From assembly GCA_002869185.1 (NCBI GenBank), contig PKTN01000001.1:1-64000 (forward strand): a DNA stretch of 64,000 nt. Direction: 5' to 3'. This document shows, in pieces, positions 26,873 through 35,950 of this stretch; the stretch's first letter is position 1; each line of letters begins with the position of its first letter. The DNA is from Denitrovibrio sp. GTDB taxonomy: Bacteria; Chrysiogenota; Deferribacteres; Deferribacterales; Geovibrionaceae. The notes below the pieces were generated by a model. That model was not told the DNA's origin, made no database searches, and worked only from the letters and a program-made list of their open reading frames with translations. A program made the translations under genes and the position numbers.

Positions 26873-27706
26873 TTAAATGATAATTCGGTCAACTACAAGT
26901 AGAAGGAAGAAAAGAACCATACATAAGTTCAAAATATGGAATGTTTTTATAGGTTTTTTGATGAAGATAAGGATTAAAAGAGCAGATGTGGCTGTTAATC
27001 CAGTATGTACGTATGAGGAATTGGTGTTGCAGTAAATCTTTGCTACTGGGAGTAGAAATAAAGAACAGATAAAAGCAGCTAACCATATCCTGATGAATAT
27101 ATGGGTTTTGAATTGCCCATAAACAGAAGAGAGAGTGTGGAAGCCAGCTTTTTTATAATCAACGGCATATCTCTCAGCCAGAATAGCAAAGTGAGGTGTT
27201 TGCCACACGTATAATACAGCGGAAACTAATATGATATCCATGTGTAGTAGAGATCCACCAAGTGCAGTATAGCCTAACATTGGAGGTATAGCACCAGTCA
27301 CAGCACCTATAAGGAGTGCGAATGGTGTCCTCTTCTTGAGTGGTGTGTATATGAAATTATAAACAACAACTGTTATCAAAATGAGGAAAATCCCTGTATG
27401 GCTATCCGTCATCAACATAAATGCCACTGATAGTGATATGAAAAGAATAGCAAAACGGATCGCTTCGAAAGGCTTGATACTCCCCATAGGTATAGGGCGG
27501 TTTTTAGTCCTATCCATCATATTGTCACGCTCTGATTCTTGAAATTGGTTCAGAGCAGAACAACCAGCTGACAGAGATACTGCCGAAAGGATTGCGTATA
27601 GATGGAATAGGTTTAAACCTGAATCAAAAAGGGAGGCCCCTGCAAAAGTTGAGAGACCTACCATTAATGAAACTTTAGGTCTGAAGAGTTTAAGAATTAC
27701 CTTCAT
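26873..27706 (-). CDS. ctaB: Protoheme IX farnesyltransferase (haem O synthase)
   Basis: 277-residue UbiA-superfamily membrane prenyltransferase with about eight hydrophobic helices. The first Asp-rich motif is modified to NQFQESERDNMMDRTKNRP (NxxxE-x-D-x-x-M-x-R typical of CtaB/COX10) and the second region reads VWQTPHFAILA. It adds the farnesyl tail to haem b to make haem O for the oxidase encoded just upstream. Its start overlaps the ctaC stop by one base, implying coupling. Confidence 0.95.
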   Translation of the reverse strand: MKVILKLFRPKVSLMVGLSTFAGASLFDSGLNLFHLYAILSAVSLSAGCSALNQFQESERDNMMDRTKNRPIPMGSIKPFEAIRFAILFISLSVAFMLMTDSHTGIFLILITVVVYNFIYTPLKKRTPFALLIGAVTGAIPPMLGYTALGGSLLHMDIILVSAVLYVWQTPHFAILAERYAVDYKKAGFHTLSSVYGQFKTHIFIRIWLAAFICSLFLLPVAKIYCNTNSSYVHTGLTATSALLILIFIKKPIKTFHILNLCMVLFFLLLVVDRIII

Positions 27707-28908
27707 TAATCCTTCAGTGTGTTGAAATATTCTATAAGAGCCATAATTTGCTCATCCTCTAGATAATCATATGGAGGCATAGACTCGTCGTAGCCATCTA
27801 CTATGTATTCTCCAGGGGAGACGATAGAGCTTATGATGTATCTACTGTCAGCCTTTAACTGAATTTTTTTGCCATCTTTAATAGCTATTACATCTCTGTC
27901 CATCATGTTCTTGAAACTTGGACCTACTAGCTCACTTCCATCTGTGGAGTGGCAACCAGTGCAGCCTTCATTCTCTGCTATTACAGCCCCTTTCTCGCCA
28001 GGTTTTTCCGCTGGCATACCAGTTTTAAAGAACTCGATAAGCTTACCAAGGTCTTCTTTGCTGAGGTCTTCTGCGAAAGGTGGCATCATGTCTTCGTAGT
28101 TTTTAACTATTTCGGATGATGGGTCGTTTATAGCTTTTATAAGATAAGCTTCATCAGCCTTTACCGTCTTTTCTCCATCTGCTGTCACAATGACAGTCTC
28201 TCTGTTGTAGATGTCTTTTAGTGTAGGACCGACTAGCTCTGTTCCGTCTATTGAGTGACAGTCGAGACAACCATTATTTTCGAGGATAGTTATAGCCTCT
28301 GGTTGCTCTACTGGCTTTTCCTCAGTGCTGATCCATGCATCATATTCCTCTTGAGGTAGAACGATAACCTTAGATAGCATAAACGAGTGCCTAACTCCGC
28401 AGTATTCCGCACAGAGTATTTCATAGGTTTCAGGCTCGCCAGTGTCGAACCATACGTATGTTTGCATACCCGGAACTGTGTCCATCTTCACTCTATAAGC
28501 AGGAACGTAGAAACTATGTATAACATCTACAGAGGTCATGTTAAGTTTGACAGGAGTGTTTGCAGGGACATAGAGTTCGCTACTTGTTTTACCATTAGGA
28601 TATGTAAATTTCCACGACCACATCCTAGCTGTAACATCAACTAGCATAGAGTCAGCAGGTGCATCCCTAAGAGCCTTATACCCAGTCCAGCCAAACCAAA
28701 ACATAGCAATTACGATGATAGATGGAATTATTGTCCAAGTTAGCTCGGCGATAAGGTTACCCTCTATCTGAGCAGCTTCTGGGTGTTTTGTGTGGTGATA
28801 TTTATACAGAAAATATATTGCAACCAGAGTGATAAGTATCATGATGGCAAAAGAAACTCCGAATATGAACAGGAAAGCCGTATCTATTTTGTTTATAGTA
28901 TCAGTCAT
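27706..28908 (-). CDS. ctaC: Cytochrome c oxidase subunit II with two fused cytochrome c domains (caa3 type)
   Basis: 400 residues. Two membrane helices (about 10-35 and 55-75) are followed by the CuA domain: His in VIHSFYVPAY and the binuclear site CAEYCGVRHSFM. Two C-terminal class I cytochrome c domains follow with CLDCHS (Met in DMMPPF) and CTGCHS (Met in ESMPPY). Most caa3 subunit II proteins carry one such domain, so this one has a tandem, probably duplicated, electron-entry module. Last structural gene of the operon before ctaB, with 8 bases from the subunit IV stop. Confidence 0.95.
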   Translation of the reverse strand: MTDTINKIDTAFLFIFGVSFAIMILITLVAIYFLYKYHHTKHPEAAQIEGNLIAELTWTIIPSIIVIAMFWFGWTGYKALRDAPADSMLVDVTARMWSWKFTYPNGKTSSELYVPANTPVKLNMTSVDVIHSFYVPAYRVKMDTVPGMQTYVWFDTGEPETYEILCAEYCGVRHSFMLSKVIVLPQEEYDAWISTEEKPVEQPEAITILENNGCLDCHSIDGTELVGPTLKDIYNRETVIVTADGEKTVKADEAYLIKAINDPSSEIVKNYEDMMPPFAEDLSKEDLGKLIEFFKTGMPAEKPGEKGAVIAENEGCTGCHSTDGSELVGPSFKNMMDRDVIAIKDGKKIQLKADSRYIISSIVSPGEYIVDGYDESMPPYDYLEDEQIMALIEYFNTLKD

Positions 28909-28916
28909 ATTGCCAC

Positions 28917-29213
28917 CTACCTGTATGCCACATCAAAGAATGTCATGCCTATAAATATTGCCAGAATCAAAAAACAGATGAAGACGAATAATTTCAGCAT
29001 CTTGTTTTCATATTTCAGGTGCATAAAGAAGAGTATGACAAAAAGTGATTTTGTTGTTGCCAGTGCGAGTGCCACTATCACGTTCAAATATCCAAGATCA
29101 ATCCTCGACACAGCGACTGTGACGAAGGTAAGAAAGAGGAGCATAGCGAGAACGAGAGTAGCAGTCTTTACGCTCATAATATGGTGTTTGTTGTGTTCCA
29201 TTTCATGCTCCAT
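28917..29213 (-). CDS. ctaF: Cytochrome c oxidase subunit IV
   Basis: 98 residues with three hydrophobic helices and a His-rich start (MEHEMEHNKHHIMS) as in the prokaryotic oxidase subunit IV family: VSRIDLGYLNVIVALALATT and FFMHLKYENK. It is adjacent to subunit III (stop and start abut) and stabilises the caa3 complex in the membrane. Confidence 0.9.
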   Translation of the reverse strand: MEHEMEHNKHHIMSVKTATLVLAMLLFLTFVTVAVSRIDLGYLNVIVALALATTKSLFVILFFMHLKYENKMLKLFVFICFLILAIFIGMTFFDVAYR

Positions 29214-29813
29214 TTATATAACCAGATAGAAGAGTGGAAATAAAAATATCCAGATAAGGTCGACTAGGTGCCAGTAAAGACCAGCATTCTCTAGCATAAC
29301 GAAATCCGTGCTATTCACTTCGTTCTTCTTCATTTTGTAGATTACAAAAGCCATCACGCCACCACCAATGATTACGTGCAGACCGTGCAGCCCAGTCATA
29401 AGGAAATATAGACCGTAAAAGACCGATTCACCTTGTGGTAATTCCCTCAGGTGAGGGGAGTCTGGGTATATTCCATGACTAAATTTTGCTGACCACTCGA
29501 ATGCTTTATTCACAAGGAACAAAACAGCCATAAAGAGCGTCAGATATGTGTAGCGTATAGCCTTTTTCTGCTCTCCACGCTGGAGGAAAGATATAGCAAG
29601 CGCTACAAAGTAACTTGATATAAGGAGTACTACAGTATTTAGACCACCGATAAAAGCATTGAGCTCTTTGCCCGCAGAGTGATATTCCGCTGGATATCTT
29701 GATAAATATACTGCATACAAGACAAACATTCCGCCAAACAGCAGAACCTCAGTAAAGAGGAACAGCCACATGCCGAGTTTTGCCCCTTGGTAATCTTTAT
29801 GAACATTACTCAT
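29214..29813 (-). CDS. ctaE: Cytochrome c oxidase subunit III
   Basis: 199-residue five-helix form of subunit III: KLGMWLFLFTEVLLFGGMF, GLYFLMTGLHGLHVIIGG and AGLYWHLVDLIWIFLFPLFY are family signatures. Its start overlaps the end of the subunit I gene by 8 bases and it directly abuts subunit IV. Confidence 0.95.
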   Translation of the reverse strand: MSNVHKDYQGAKLGMWLFLFTEVLLFGGMFVLYAVYLSRYPAEYHSAGKELNAFIGGLNTVVLLISSYFVALAISFLQRGEQKKAIRYTYLTLFMAVLFLVNKAFEWSAKFSHGIYPDSPHLRELPQGESVFYGLYFLMTGLHGLHVIIGGGVMAFVIYKMKKNEVNSTDFVMLENAGLYWHLVDLIWIFLFPLFYLVI

Positions 29814-31434
29814 CCCTTTCTACCCCCTTAAAACTGTATGGTCCTTTAAAGGTGTCTGGTTCTTTATCAAAGTTAAGAAGCGGAGGAGGGGATGGTGTAT
29901 ACCACTCTAAAGTCGCTCCACCCCAAGGGTTTCTGCCGACCTTTTTGCCTGATTTCATTCCGTTGTATAGATTTACGAACATGATAATGAGCCCCACTGC
30001 CAAAATCCATGAGCCAACAGTGGATATCTGGTGACCTAAAGTATATTCAGGTAGATAGTCGTAATACCTTCTAGGCATACCTTGTAGACCAATGATAAAG
30101 AGTGGGAAGTAAAGCAGGTTGAATCCTATCATGAGGATTGCCCAAGCTGTAGTTGCCACGTTTTTGTTATACATCCTACCGTAGATCTTAGGAAACCAGA
30201 AGTGCATAGCACCAAAGAGCCCAAACCCTGTTCCACCAAATATTACATAGTGAAAGTGGCTCACTACGAAGTAGGTGTCGTGAACGTGAATGTCTGTACC
30301 TGCGGAACCGAGAACAAGCCCAGTTAGACCACCAATAGAGAATAGGAAGATAAAACCTAGGGCGTATAACAGAGGTGGCTCTATAAAAATTGATCCTTTG
30401 TATAAGGTAGCTATCCAGTTGAAAACCTTAATGGCTGATGGAATCGCAACGATAAACGTCAATAACGAAAAGATTAAAACTGCCGTGTCACTCATCCCTG
30501 ATGTAAACATATGATGTGCCCACACAAGAGAACCAGCGAATGCAATCATAATTGATGATACTGCGATCGCTTTGTAACCAAAGATAGGCTTACGTGCGAA
30601 TACTGGGATGATCTCACTCACAACGCCCATAGCAGGGAGCACCATAATATATACGGCTGGGTGAGAGTATATCCAGAAGAGGTGTTGGTAAAGGATAGGG
30701 TCGCCACCCTTATTCGGGTCAAATAGACCAACGCCAAGTACTCTTTCAGCAAGGATAAGTAGAACTGTGATACCAAGAATCGGTGTAGCAAGCACCTGTA
30801 TCCATGCTGTCGCATATAGTGACCAAGAGAAGAGTGAAAGTTGTTTCCACTTCAGCCCTGGTGCACGTAGGCGATGGATAGTTGTTATAAAATTAAGTCC
30901 AGTAAGGATTGAGGAAAAACCGAGTATAAACACAGCAAAAACAGCGGTGTTTACGTTTGTAGTGGTGAATTCGCTAAATGGTACATAAAATGTCCAGCCA
31001 GTGTCTGGAGGTCCGTTACCTGTAAATAGAGACAGTAGAGCGAGACCTGTACCTATCATATACAGCCACCAAGAGAATAGGTTCAGTCGTGGGAATGCCA
31101 CGTCTTCAGCACCTAGGTGGATAGGCAGGATAATGTTTCCAAAAGCTGCTGGGATACTAGGTATCACAACAATAAATATCATTATAACACCGTGCAATGT
31201 AAAGACAGCATTATACGTTTGTGCTTCCATGATCGTCTTGCCAGGAGTGAAGAGCTCCAGCCTGATAGCGAGTCCTAAACAGACCCCAATAATAAACATT
31301 CCAAGCACCATATAGAGATACATCAGACCGATCCTTTTGTGATCGGTAGACAGAATCCAGCTCAAAATACCTTTTCTGTCGCTACCTGAGTCCTCAAAAA
31401 ATGATGGGATAGGAGAACTAGTCTGGTTTTGCAT
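29806..31434 (-). CDS. ctaD: Cytochrome c oxidase subunit I, A2 subfamily
   Basis: 542-residue haem-copper oxidase catalytic subunit, twelve membrane helices. Ligands visible: haem a His in VFTLHGVIMIF, CuB His plus cross-linked Tyr in IYSHPAVYIM (His258/Tyr262), CuB His pair in VWAHHMFTSG, and haem a3/a His in DTYFVVSHFHYVIFGG. YSHPAVY in place of HPEVY marks the A2 type, in which Tyr-Ser replaces the D-channel Glu. The C-terminus has WTLEWYTPSPP-like ATLEWYTPSPPP. Reduces oxygen to water and pumps protons. First of the four structural genes, after SCO. Confidence 0.96.
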   Translation of the reverse strand: MQNQTSSPIPSFFEDSGSDRKGILSWILSTDHKRIGLMYLYMVLGMFIIGVCLGLAIRLELFTPGKTIMEAQTYNAVFTLHGVIMIFIVVIPSIPAAFGNIILPIHLGAEDVAFPRLNLFSWWLYMIGTGLALLSLFTGNGPPDTGWTFYVPFSEFTTTNVNTAVFAVFILGFSSILTGLNFITTIHRLRAPGLKWKQLSLFSWSLYATAWIQVLATPILGITVLLILAERVLGVGLFDPNKGGDPILYQHLFWIYSHPAVYIMVLPAMGVVSEIIPVFARKPIFGYKAIAVSSIMIAFAGSLVWAHHMFTSGMSDTAVLIFSLLTFIVAIPSAIKVFNWIATLYKGSIFIEPPLLYALGFIFLFSIGGLTGLVLGSAGTDIHVHDTYFVVSHFHYVIFGGTGFGLFGAMHFWFPKIYGRMYNKNVATTAWAILMIGFNLLYFPLFIIGLQGMPRRYYDYLPEYTLGHQISTVGSWILAVGLIIMFVNLYNGMKSGKKVGRNPWGGATLEWYTPSPPPLLNFDKEPDTFKGPYSFKGVERDE

Positions 31435-31446
31435 AGGAAAACCTCA

Positions 31447-32370
31447 TTATTTGCGTTTTTTCCCGCCGAATATTAAAAATCCAACGAATATTAAAATTAC
31501 TGTCAGAACAACAAAGCCTGACACTTTAACTACATTAAAAACGTATTTCTTACCTTGTGGGTCATAGCTGAAACAGTAAGAGACGAGTTTTTTGACCGAT
31601 AGCCCTGTTTGCTCTTTTGAAGCCTCAACAGAAGCCATTGTAAGCTCGAATGGGAGGGTTTCAGTTCCGTAAAGGTAACGAACTATTTTGCCTGATGGTG
31701 ATACAGTCACAACAACAACAGGGTGAGCGAAGTCTACTCCACGTCTGAGGAAACGAAAGCCAACAGATTTGGTAAACTTAAGAATATTTTCTCTATCACC
31801 ACTAAGGAAAATCCATGCATCCTCAGGTATTTGACCTTCTGCAGCCTTCATATAGTTGATCTTCTTTTGAGCGGCTATCTCTGGTGTGTCATTTTCATCG
31901 AAACTGACTGATATTACCTGAAAGTCTTCACCAGCCTTAAGCTTTATCTGAGGCACAACGTCAGCTAGACTTGTCTGGAGAAAATTACATACATTAGGGC
32001 AGCTATAGTAAACAGGTGCGAATATCGTTGGCTTGTCTACCAGCTGACCGAGATTTACTTTATTACCCTTAGAATCTGTGAAAACAGCATTTAAATCGAC
32101 CTGTTCTCCAAGTTTTTCAGTAACGCCAATCTTAGCTTCTTCCTCTTTTGAGGCCTCTTTATGAACATGTTCTTTATCGTCCATATCCATATTTTCCATG
32201 TCATGTTCAGCATGTTCATCCGCTTTCATATCCATATCATCATGGGAATCATGGCTCATCTCTTTCTTTTCCATGTGATGGGAATCATCCATGGTATCCG
32301 CAGCATATAGCGGTAAGCAGAAAAATATGGTCAAAAGCAGGAACGGTATAATTTTAATTTTTGTTTTCAT
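31447..32370 (-). CDS. SCO1/SenC family copper chaperone with His/Met/Asp-rich insert
   Basis: 307 residues. Signal peptide (PFLLLTIFFCLPLYA), then about 50 residues dominated by His, Met, Asp and Glu (DSHHMEKKEMSHDSHDDMDM and similar), a likely copper-binding arm, the thioredoxin-like SCO domain with YYSCPNVCNFL (CxxxC) and distal His in DFAHPVVVV, and a C-terminal membrane anchor. SCO proteins deliver copper to CuA of subunit II, so position directly before subunit I fits. The acidic His/Met arm is longer than in most SCO proteins. Confidence 0.93.
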   Translation of the reverse strand: MKTKIKIIPFLLLTIFFCLPLYAADTMDDSHHMEKKEMSHDSHDDMDMKADEHAEHDMENMDMDDKEHVHKEASKEEEAKIGVTEKLGEQVDLNAVFTDSKGNKVNLGQLVDKPTIFAPVYYSCPNVCNFLQTSLADVVPQIKLKAGEDFQVISVSFDENDTPEIAAQKKINYMKAAEGQIPEDAWIFLSGDRENILKFTKSVGFRFLRRGVDFAHPVVVVTVSPSGKIVRYLYGTETLPFELTMASVEASKEQTGLSVKKLVSYCFSYDPQGKKYVFNVVKVSGFVVLTVILIFVGFLIFGGKKRK

Positions 32371-32376
32371 AAGCTA

Positions 32377-32679
32377 TTAGAATTTAGATATATAGTCAGC
32401 TAATGCAGATATATCGTCATTTGAGAGTCTTTTTGCTTGACTCTCCATGGTACTCTTCTTAGTTCCGCCGTAGCTTCCATCCTTATAGCCATTCAGCTTA
32501 GATGTTATCTCTGCTGCTGATTGACCTTTGAGAGGAGCTCCGACTCCAAGAGCTTTCTTAGCTCCATCGGCACCGTGACAACCCTTGCACCTAGAGTAGG
32601 CTGAGCTTCCAGCAGTAGATGCGATAGCGAGAAGAGAAACTGATAAGATAAATGTGATTGCTAGCAATGATTTCTTCAT
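32377..32679 (-). CDS. Small periplasmic cytochrome c
   Basis: 100 residues: signal peptide (LLAITFILSVSLLAIAST) and one class I haem site CKGCHGADGAKK with a distal Met likely in KSTMESQAKRLS. Cytochrome c553-like and a candidate electron donor to the caa3 oxidase, whose genes follow 6 bases after its stop. Ribosome site AGAGGTG. Three 7-base direct repeats lie directly upstream. Confidence 0.92.
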   Translation of the reverse strand: MKKSLLAITFILSVSLLAIASTAGSSAYSRCKGCHGADGAKKALGVGAPLKGQSAAEITSKLNGYKDGSYGGTKKSTMESQAKRLSNDDISALADYISKF

Positions 32680-32700
32680 ATTACACCTCTAAATAAAAAA

Positions 32701-32721
32701 CTTTATACTTTATACTTTATA
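32701..32721. repeat. Three tandem CTTTATA repeats before the oxidase operon
   Basis: CTTTATA occurs three times without gaps (TATAAAG on the coding strand of the cytochrome gene), ending 21 bases before its start codon. May be part of the promoter/operator or a slippage-prone tract. Confidence 0.75.
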
Positions 32722-32802
32722 TTAATTATTGCTCTCAATTAGTGAACAGTCAATGGAACATGCTTAATAATTATAGATTTTTATATATTCTAGTTATGTA
32801 TT

Positions 32803-33432
32803 TTAGAGATGGGTGAGTACACTCTTTGTAAGTTCCATACTTTTAGAGCTTAGACCTTGGTTCTCCATTGATTTAGCGACAGCTTTAAATGTTACATCCA
32901 TAATCTGCTTTTGCCTTGCATGCATAGGTATGGATATCTCTTCACCTAATGCTATCATTGTCATAGCATCCTTACATGCTTGCTTGTCGGCTGATGTTAC
33001 TGATCTGCAAAGTAATGGGCGAACAGGATAGATACTACATCCGCCTTTCTTATTGAGGAAGGCACAAGGTTTATTAGACATAATTCGTTCATCTTCATCT
33101 AAGGATTGTATATCTCTTACTAGTAGTTTCATTTTAATTTTCAGCGTTTCAAGTTCGCTATTTGTCAATGTTTTGAGTAAAAAGTCAGAGATTATTATCG
33201 CTTCAAAATCAAGTATAGAGACGTTAACTTTGCAACAGGTGGAGCAACCCTCCTTGCAGTCCATCTGAGCGAGTTCTTCATCAGTAATGTGTAGTGTTAC
33301 TTCGGCTTCGGATAATACAAAAACGGCTTCCATTAATTCTGTGAAGTTGTTTTTAATTTTGGATAAAGAAAATTTAGTAGAAATTAAATTAAGCACTCTG
33401 TCACTGAATTCTTGCGCATCAAATTTGTTCAT
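32803..33432 (-). CDS. YkgJ family cysteine-cluster protein
   Basis: 209 residues with the metal-cluster motif of this family: CKEGCSTCCKVNV, KPCAFLNKKGGCSIYPVRP and LLCRSVTSADKQAC, about nine Cys in all, probably binding zinc or an iron-sulphur cluster. Cytoplasmic; helical flanks. Reaction unknown for the family. It is upstream of the cytochrome gene by 123 bases that contain the tandem repeat, so it may be a separate unit. Confidence 0.9.
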   Translation of the reverse strand: MNKFDAQEFSDRVLNLISTKFSLSKIKNNFTELMEAVFVLSEAEVTLHITDEELAQMDCKEGCSTCCKVNVSILDFEAIIISDFLLKTLTNSELETLKIKMKLLVRDIQSLDEDERIMSNKPCAFLNKKGGCSIYPVRPLLCRSVTSADKQACKDAMTMIALGEEISIPMHARQKQIMDVTFKAVAKSMENQGLSSKSMELTKSVLTHL

Positions 33433-33502
33433 TGGTCACCCTATATAAGATTAACCTCTCTGAGTGCTTGTTACAAGGGTGATTGGGTGTTTAAAAAGTG
33501 TA

Positions 33503-35086
33503 CTATGTTTTAAGATTATTGCCGCAGTCAGTAGTATCTAGTGATTTACTACATTTTAGTTTTCTAGGGATATAGATTCTAAATATGGTGCCTTTGTTAA
33601 CTTCAGACTCTACTTCTATATAGCCTGAGTGACCGTCGACAATTCTTTGCACTATAGAGAGTCCAAGACCTGTTCCTGAGAACTCGCGTTTGACATTCGT
33701 TCCTCTATAAAAACGTTGAGTGATTTTTTCTATTTCATCTTTAGGTATGCCTGCACCCGTATCTTCAAACTCGAGTATTTTGTACTTTTCAGCTTCGCAA
33801 TATCTGACAGTGAGAGAACCACCTTTTTTATTAAATTTTACCCCATTAGAAATAAGATTACTTAATACATGTTTAAATGACTCACCATCAATGCAAGTAA
33901 CGGCTCCAAAAGGGATTTCAAGGTTAACTTTTATAGACTTGTCTGATATCTCTTTTTCAAATATTTCCGCTGTATCCTTTATCATCTTTTCAATTTCTAC
34001 TGGAATGAAGTGATATGGGTGTTGGTTACTCTCTAGTCTTGATAGAGTTATAACCTCGTTAAAAAGGTTATTAAGAAGCTTAGCACTTCTGTTAATGGCA
34101 TCTAGAGCCTTATCTTTAACTTCGACATTACAATCAGTCCCTTGCTGTATAAGTAGACTGGAGTATGCCATTATCTTTGTGAGTGGTGTCCTTAGTTCGT
34201 GGGAGAGGGAGTCAAGAATGTCAGTTTTGAAGATATTAATGTCACGCAGTTCTTCGTTTCGCTCTTTGACATTTTCTAAAAGCTTATTATAGTTCTGAGT
34301 AACTTTAGAGAGTTCAGATTTCAGATTATCTTCATTCTCTAATATACTAGTGCGCATAACTTCAAAAGCTTCAGCAAGCTCCTGAATCTCATCTCTTGTG
34401 TTAATACATATTGTTTCGGAGAAGTCACCTGTTTTATAAGAGGATGCCGCAGATGTAAGTGTTGCTATATTCTTAAGAACAAGAAATCTAAGGAGTAGTG
34501 AGATTGTGATTACTATGCCAATGAAAGATAATAGCCCCATAAGGTAGTAATTCTTGTTGTTTTCTGCTATGGCAGTCTCGATTTTTTTTAATGGCAACAT
34601 TACGGAGATTCCGCCTCTGAGATCGCCAACCTTGTACCCTTGATACTCGTGGCACTCAAGGCATGCATTATTTACATAGAGTGGAGCCATGTATCTGTAG
34701 AATTTTTCATTATTTATTGTAGTGATTTCGCTATATTCTCTCGCATCTTTTCTAAACATCTTCATTGCTTTCAGTTCTAATTTGTCTGGCGCATTTTCAG
34801 GGTTTATTAGTATGTCACTTGTGATATGGAAACGAAAATCTGTCATTACAGATGCGTATTCTGAGAGTTGTTTTGTAGCAACGGCTTGAACAGGAGTTAT
34901 TTCGTCACGGTTTTCAGCCACCCATTGCCTAGTAACAACTAACATTTCAAAGAGAGTTTTTGCCTGTGCATGAGCTTGTTGCATAAGTAAATTCTTCTGG
35001 CTGACCCACATGTAGTTTGTTGTCGCCGTAATAATAATGATCGTTATTATTGTAATGCTGAGAATCAATTTTGCAGTAAGTTTCAT
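33503..35086 (-). CDS. Sensor histidine kinase with periplasmic haem-c (Tll0287/DUF3365-like) domain
   Basis: 527 residues. Membrane helices near 7-25 and 178-203 enclose a periplasmic domain of about 150 residues with one haem-c motif, ACLECHEY (Cys142, Cys145, His146), followed by DLRGGISVMLPL, typical of Tll0287-like/DUF3365 sensors. HAMP (about 205-255), coiled coil, H-box SLSHELRTPLTKIM, N-box LISNGVKFN and G-boxes (GAGIPKDE, GTGLGLSIV) follow. It overlaps the response regulator gene by 4 bases, so they form one two-component system, divergent from the octaheme cytochrome gene. Signal is probably redox state or a haem ligand such as NO; inference. Confidence 0.93.
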   Translation of the reverse strand: MKLTAKLILSITIITIIIITATTNYMWVSQKNLLMQQAHAQAKTLFEMLVVTRQWVAENRDEITPVQAVATKQLSEYASVMTDFRFHITSDILINPENAPDKLELKAMKMFRKDAREYSEITTINNEKFYRYMAPLYVNNACLECHEYQGYKVGDLRGGISVMLPLKKIETAIAENNKNYYLMGLLSFIGIVITISLLLRFLVLKNIATLTSAASSYKTGDFSETICINTRDEIQELAEAFEVMRTSILENEDNLKSELSKVTQNYNKLLENVKERNEELRDINIFKTDILDSLSHELRTPLTKIMAYSSLLIQQGTDCNVEVKDKALDAINRSAKLLNNLFNEVITLSRLESNQHPYHFIPVEIEKMIKDTAEIFEKEISDKSIKVNLEIPFGAVTCIDGESFKHVLSNLISNGVKFNKKGGSLTVRYCEAEKYKILEFEDTGAGIPKDEIEKITQRFYRGTNVKREFSGTGLGLSIVQRIVDGHSGYIEVESEVNKGTIFRIYIPRKLKCSKSLDTTDCGNNLKT

Positions 35087-35781
35087 TTCTTGATTTTATA
35101 TCCGACCCCTGAGACAGTTCTTATGATATCGGGGTTCTTAGGATTTATTTCCACTTTTTGTCTAAGGTTTTTTATATTTACATCTAGACTTCTAGACCAT
35201 GAATAGATTGAGTTTTTACCCCAAATATCATTAACAATGTCGTCCCTAGAGAGCACCTGACCAGCTTTTGCGATAAAATAAAGAAGAATCTCATATTCTT
35301 TAGGGGTGAGATTTACTTTTTCCCCTTTAATGAAGACTTGTCGATTAGCTTTATCAATGTTCATTTGATGGAAGATGATGTCGTCATTATTGTTAGCACT
35401 GTCCTCGTCGTCAGCTTTATCTGTACGTCTAAGGATAGCCTTTACTCTGGCGATGAGTTCAATGTTTTCAAATGGTTTTGTGAGATAATCGTCAGCTCCG
35501 TATTCTAAGCAAACAACCTTGTCGGAGACATTATCTCTCGCAGATAAGATGAGTATCGGGACATTCAGTTCGCCTCTAATTATCTTGCATATCTGTTGTC
35601 CGTTAATATCAGGTAGGTTTAGGTCAAGCACTATTAGGTCTGGGTTATCTTCTCTGGCTAAGGAGAGCCCTGTTATACCATTCGGTGCTGTAATAACCTC
35701 GTAGTTCTCGAGACTTAGCAGCAGCCTCAGAACCTCAACAATGTCGGGATCGTCGTCTATAACAAGTATTTTCATATTCAT
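35083..35781 (-). CDS. OmpR/PhoB-type response regulator
   Basis: 232 residues: receiver with Asp in LIVLDLNLPDING, Thr/Ser in ILILSARD and Lys in YLTKPFENIEL; winged-helix output domain with VNLTPKEYEILLYF and SRSLDVNIKNLRQKVE. First gene of the pair with the haem-c kinase. Divergent from the octaheme gene 169 bases away, which is the obvious candidate target. Confidence 0.95.
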   Translation of the reverse strand: MNMKILVIDDDPDIVEVLRLLLSLENYEVITAPNGITGLSLAREDNPDLIVLDLNLPDINGQQICKIIRGELNVPILILSARDNVSDKVVCLEYGADDYLTKPFENIELIARVKAILRRTDKADDEDSANNNDDIIFHQMNIDKANRQVFIKGEKVNLTPKEYEILLYFIAKAGQVLSRDDIVNDIWGKNSIYSWSRSLDVNIKNLRQKVEINPKNPDIIRTVSGVGYKIKK

Positions 35782-35844
35782 AACCTACCTTAATAAACAC
35801 ATATATGAATTACAATAAAAGATTACCTTTCTGCATGTGAAAAA

Positions 35845-35874
35845 TGTAAAGAGACAGTCTTCTTAATCTTTACA
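35845..35874. promoter_or_regulatory. Inverted repeat TGTAAAGA / TCTTTACA in the regulator-octaheme intergenic region
   Basis: TGTAAAGA (35845-35852) and TCTTTACA (35867-35874) with 14 bases between; a further TTTACA occurs at 35889-35894. Possible binding site for the OmpR-type regulator. Inference from position. Confidence 0.4.
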
Positions 35875-35950
35875 ACCCTACAACATATTTTACATCATCT
35901 TTTAATTATTAGCTTTAAAATTTTCATAGTTACATCAGGAGGTAGACGAA

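Noticed and set aside
31001-31315. 104-codon plus-strand frame inside the oxidase subunit I gene
   Set aside because: Antisense shadow of a strongly conserved gene.
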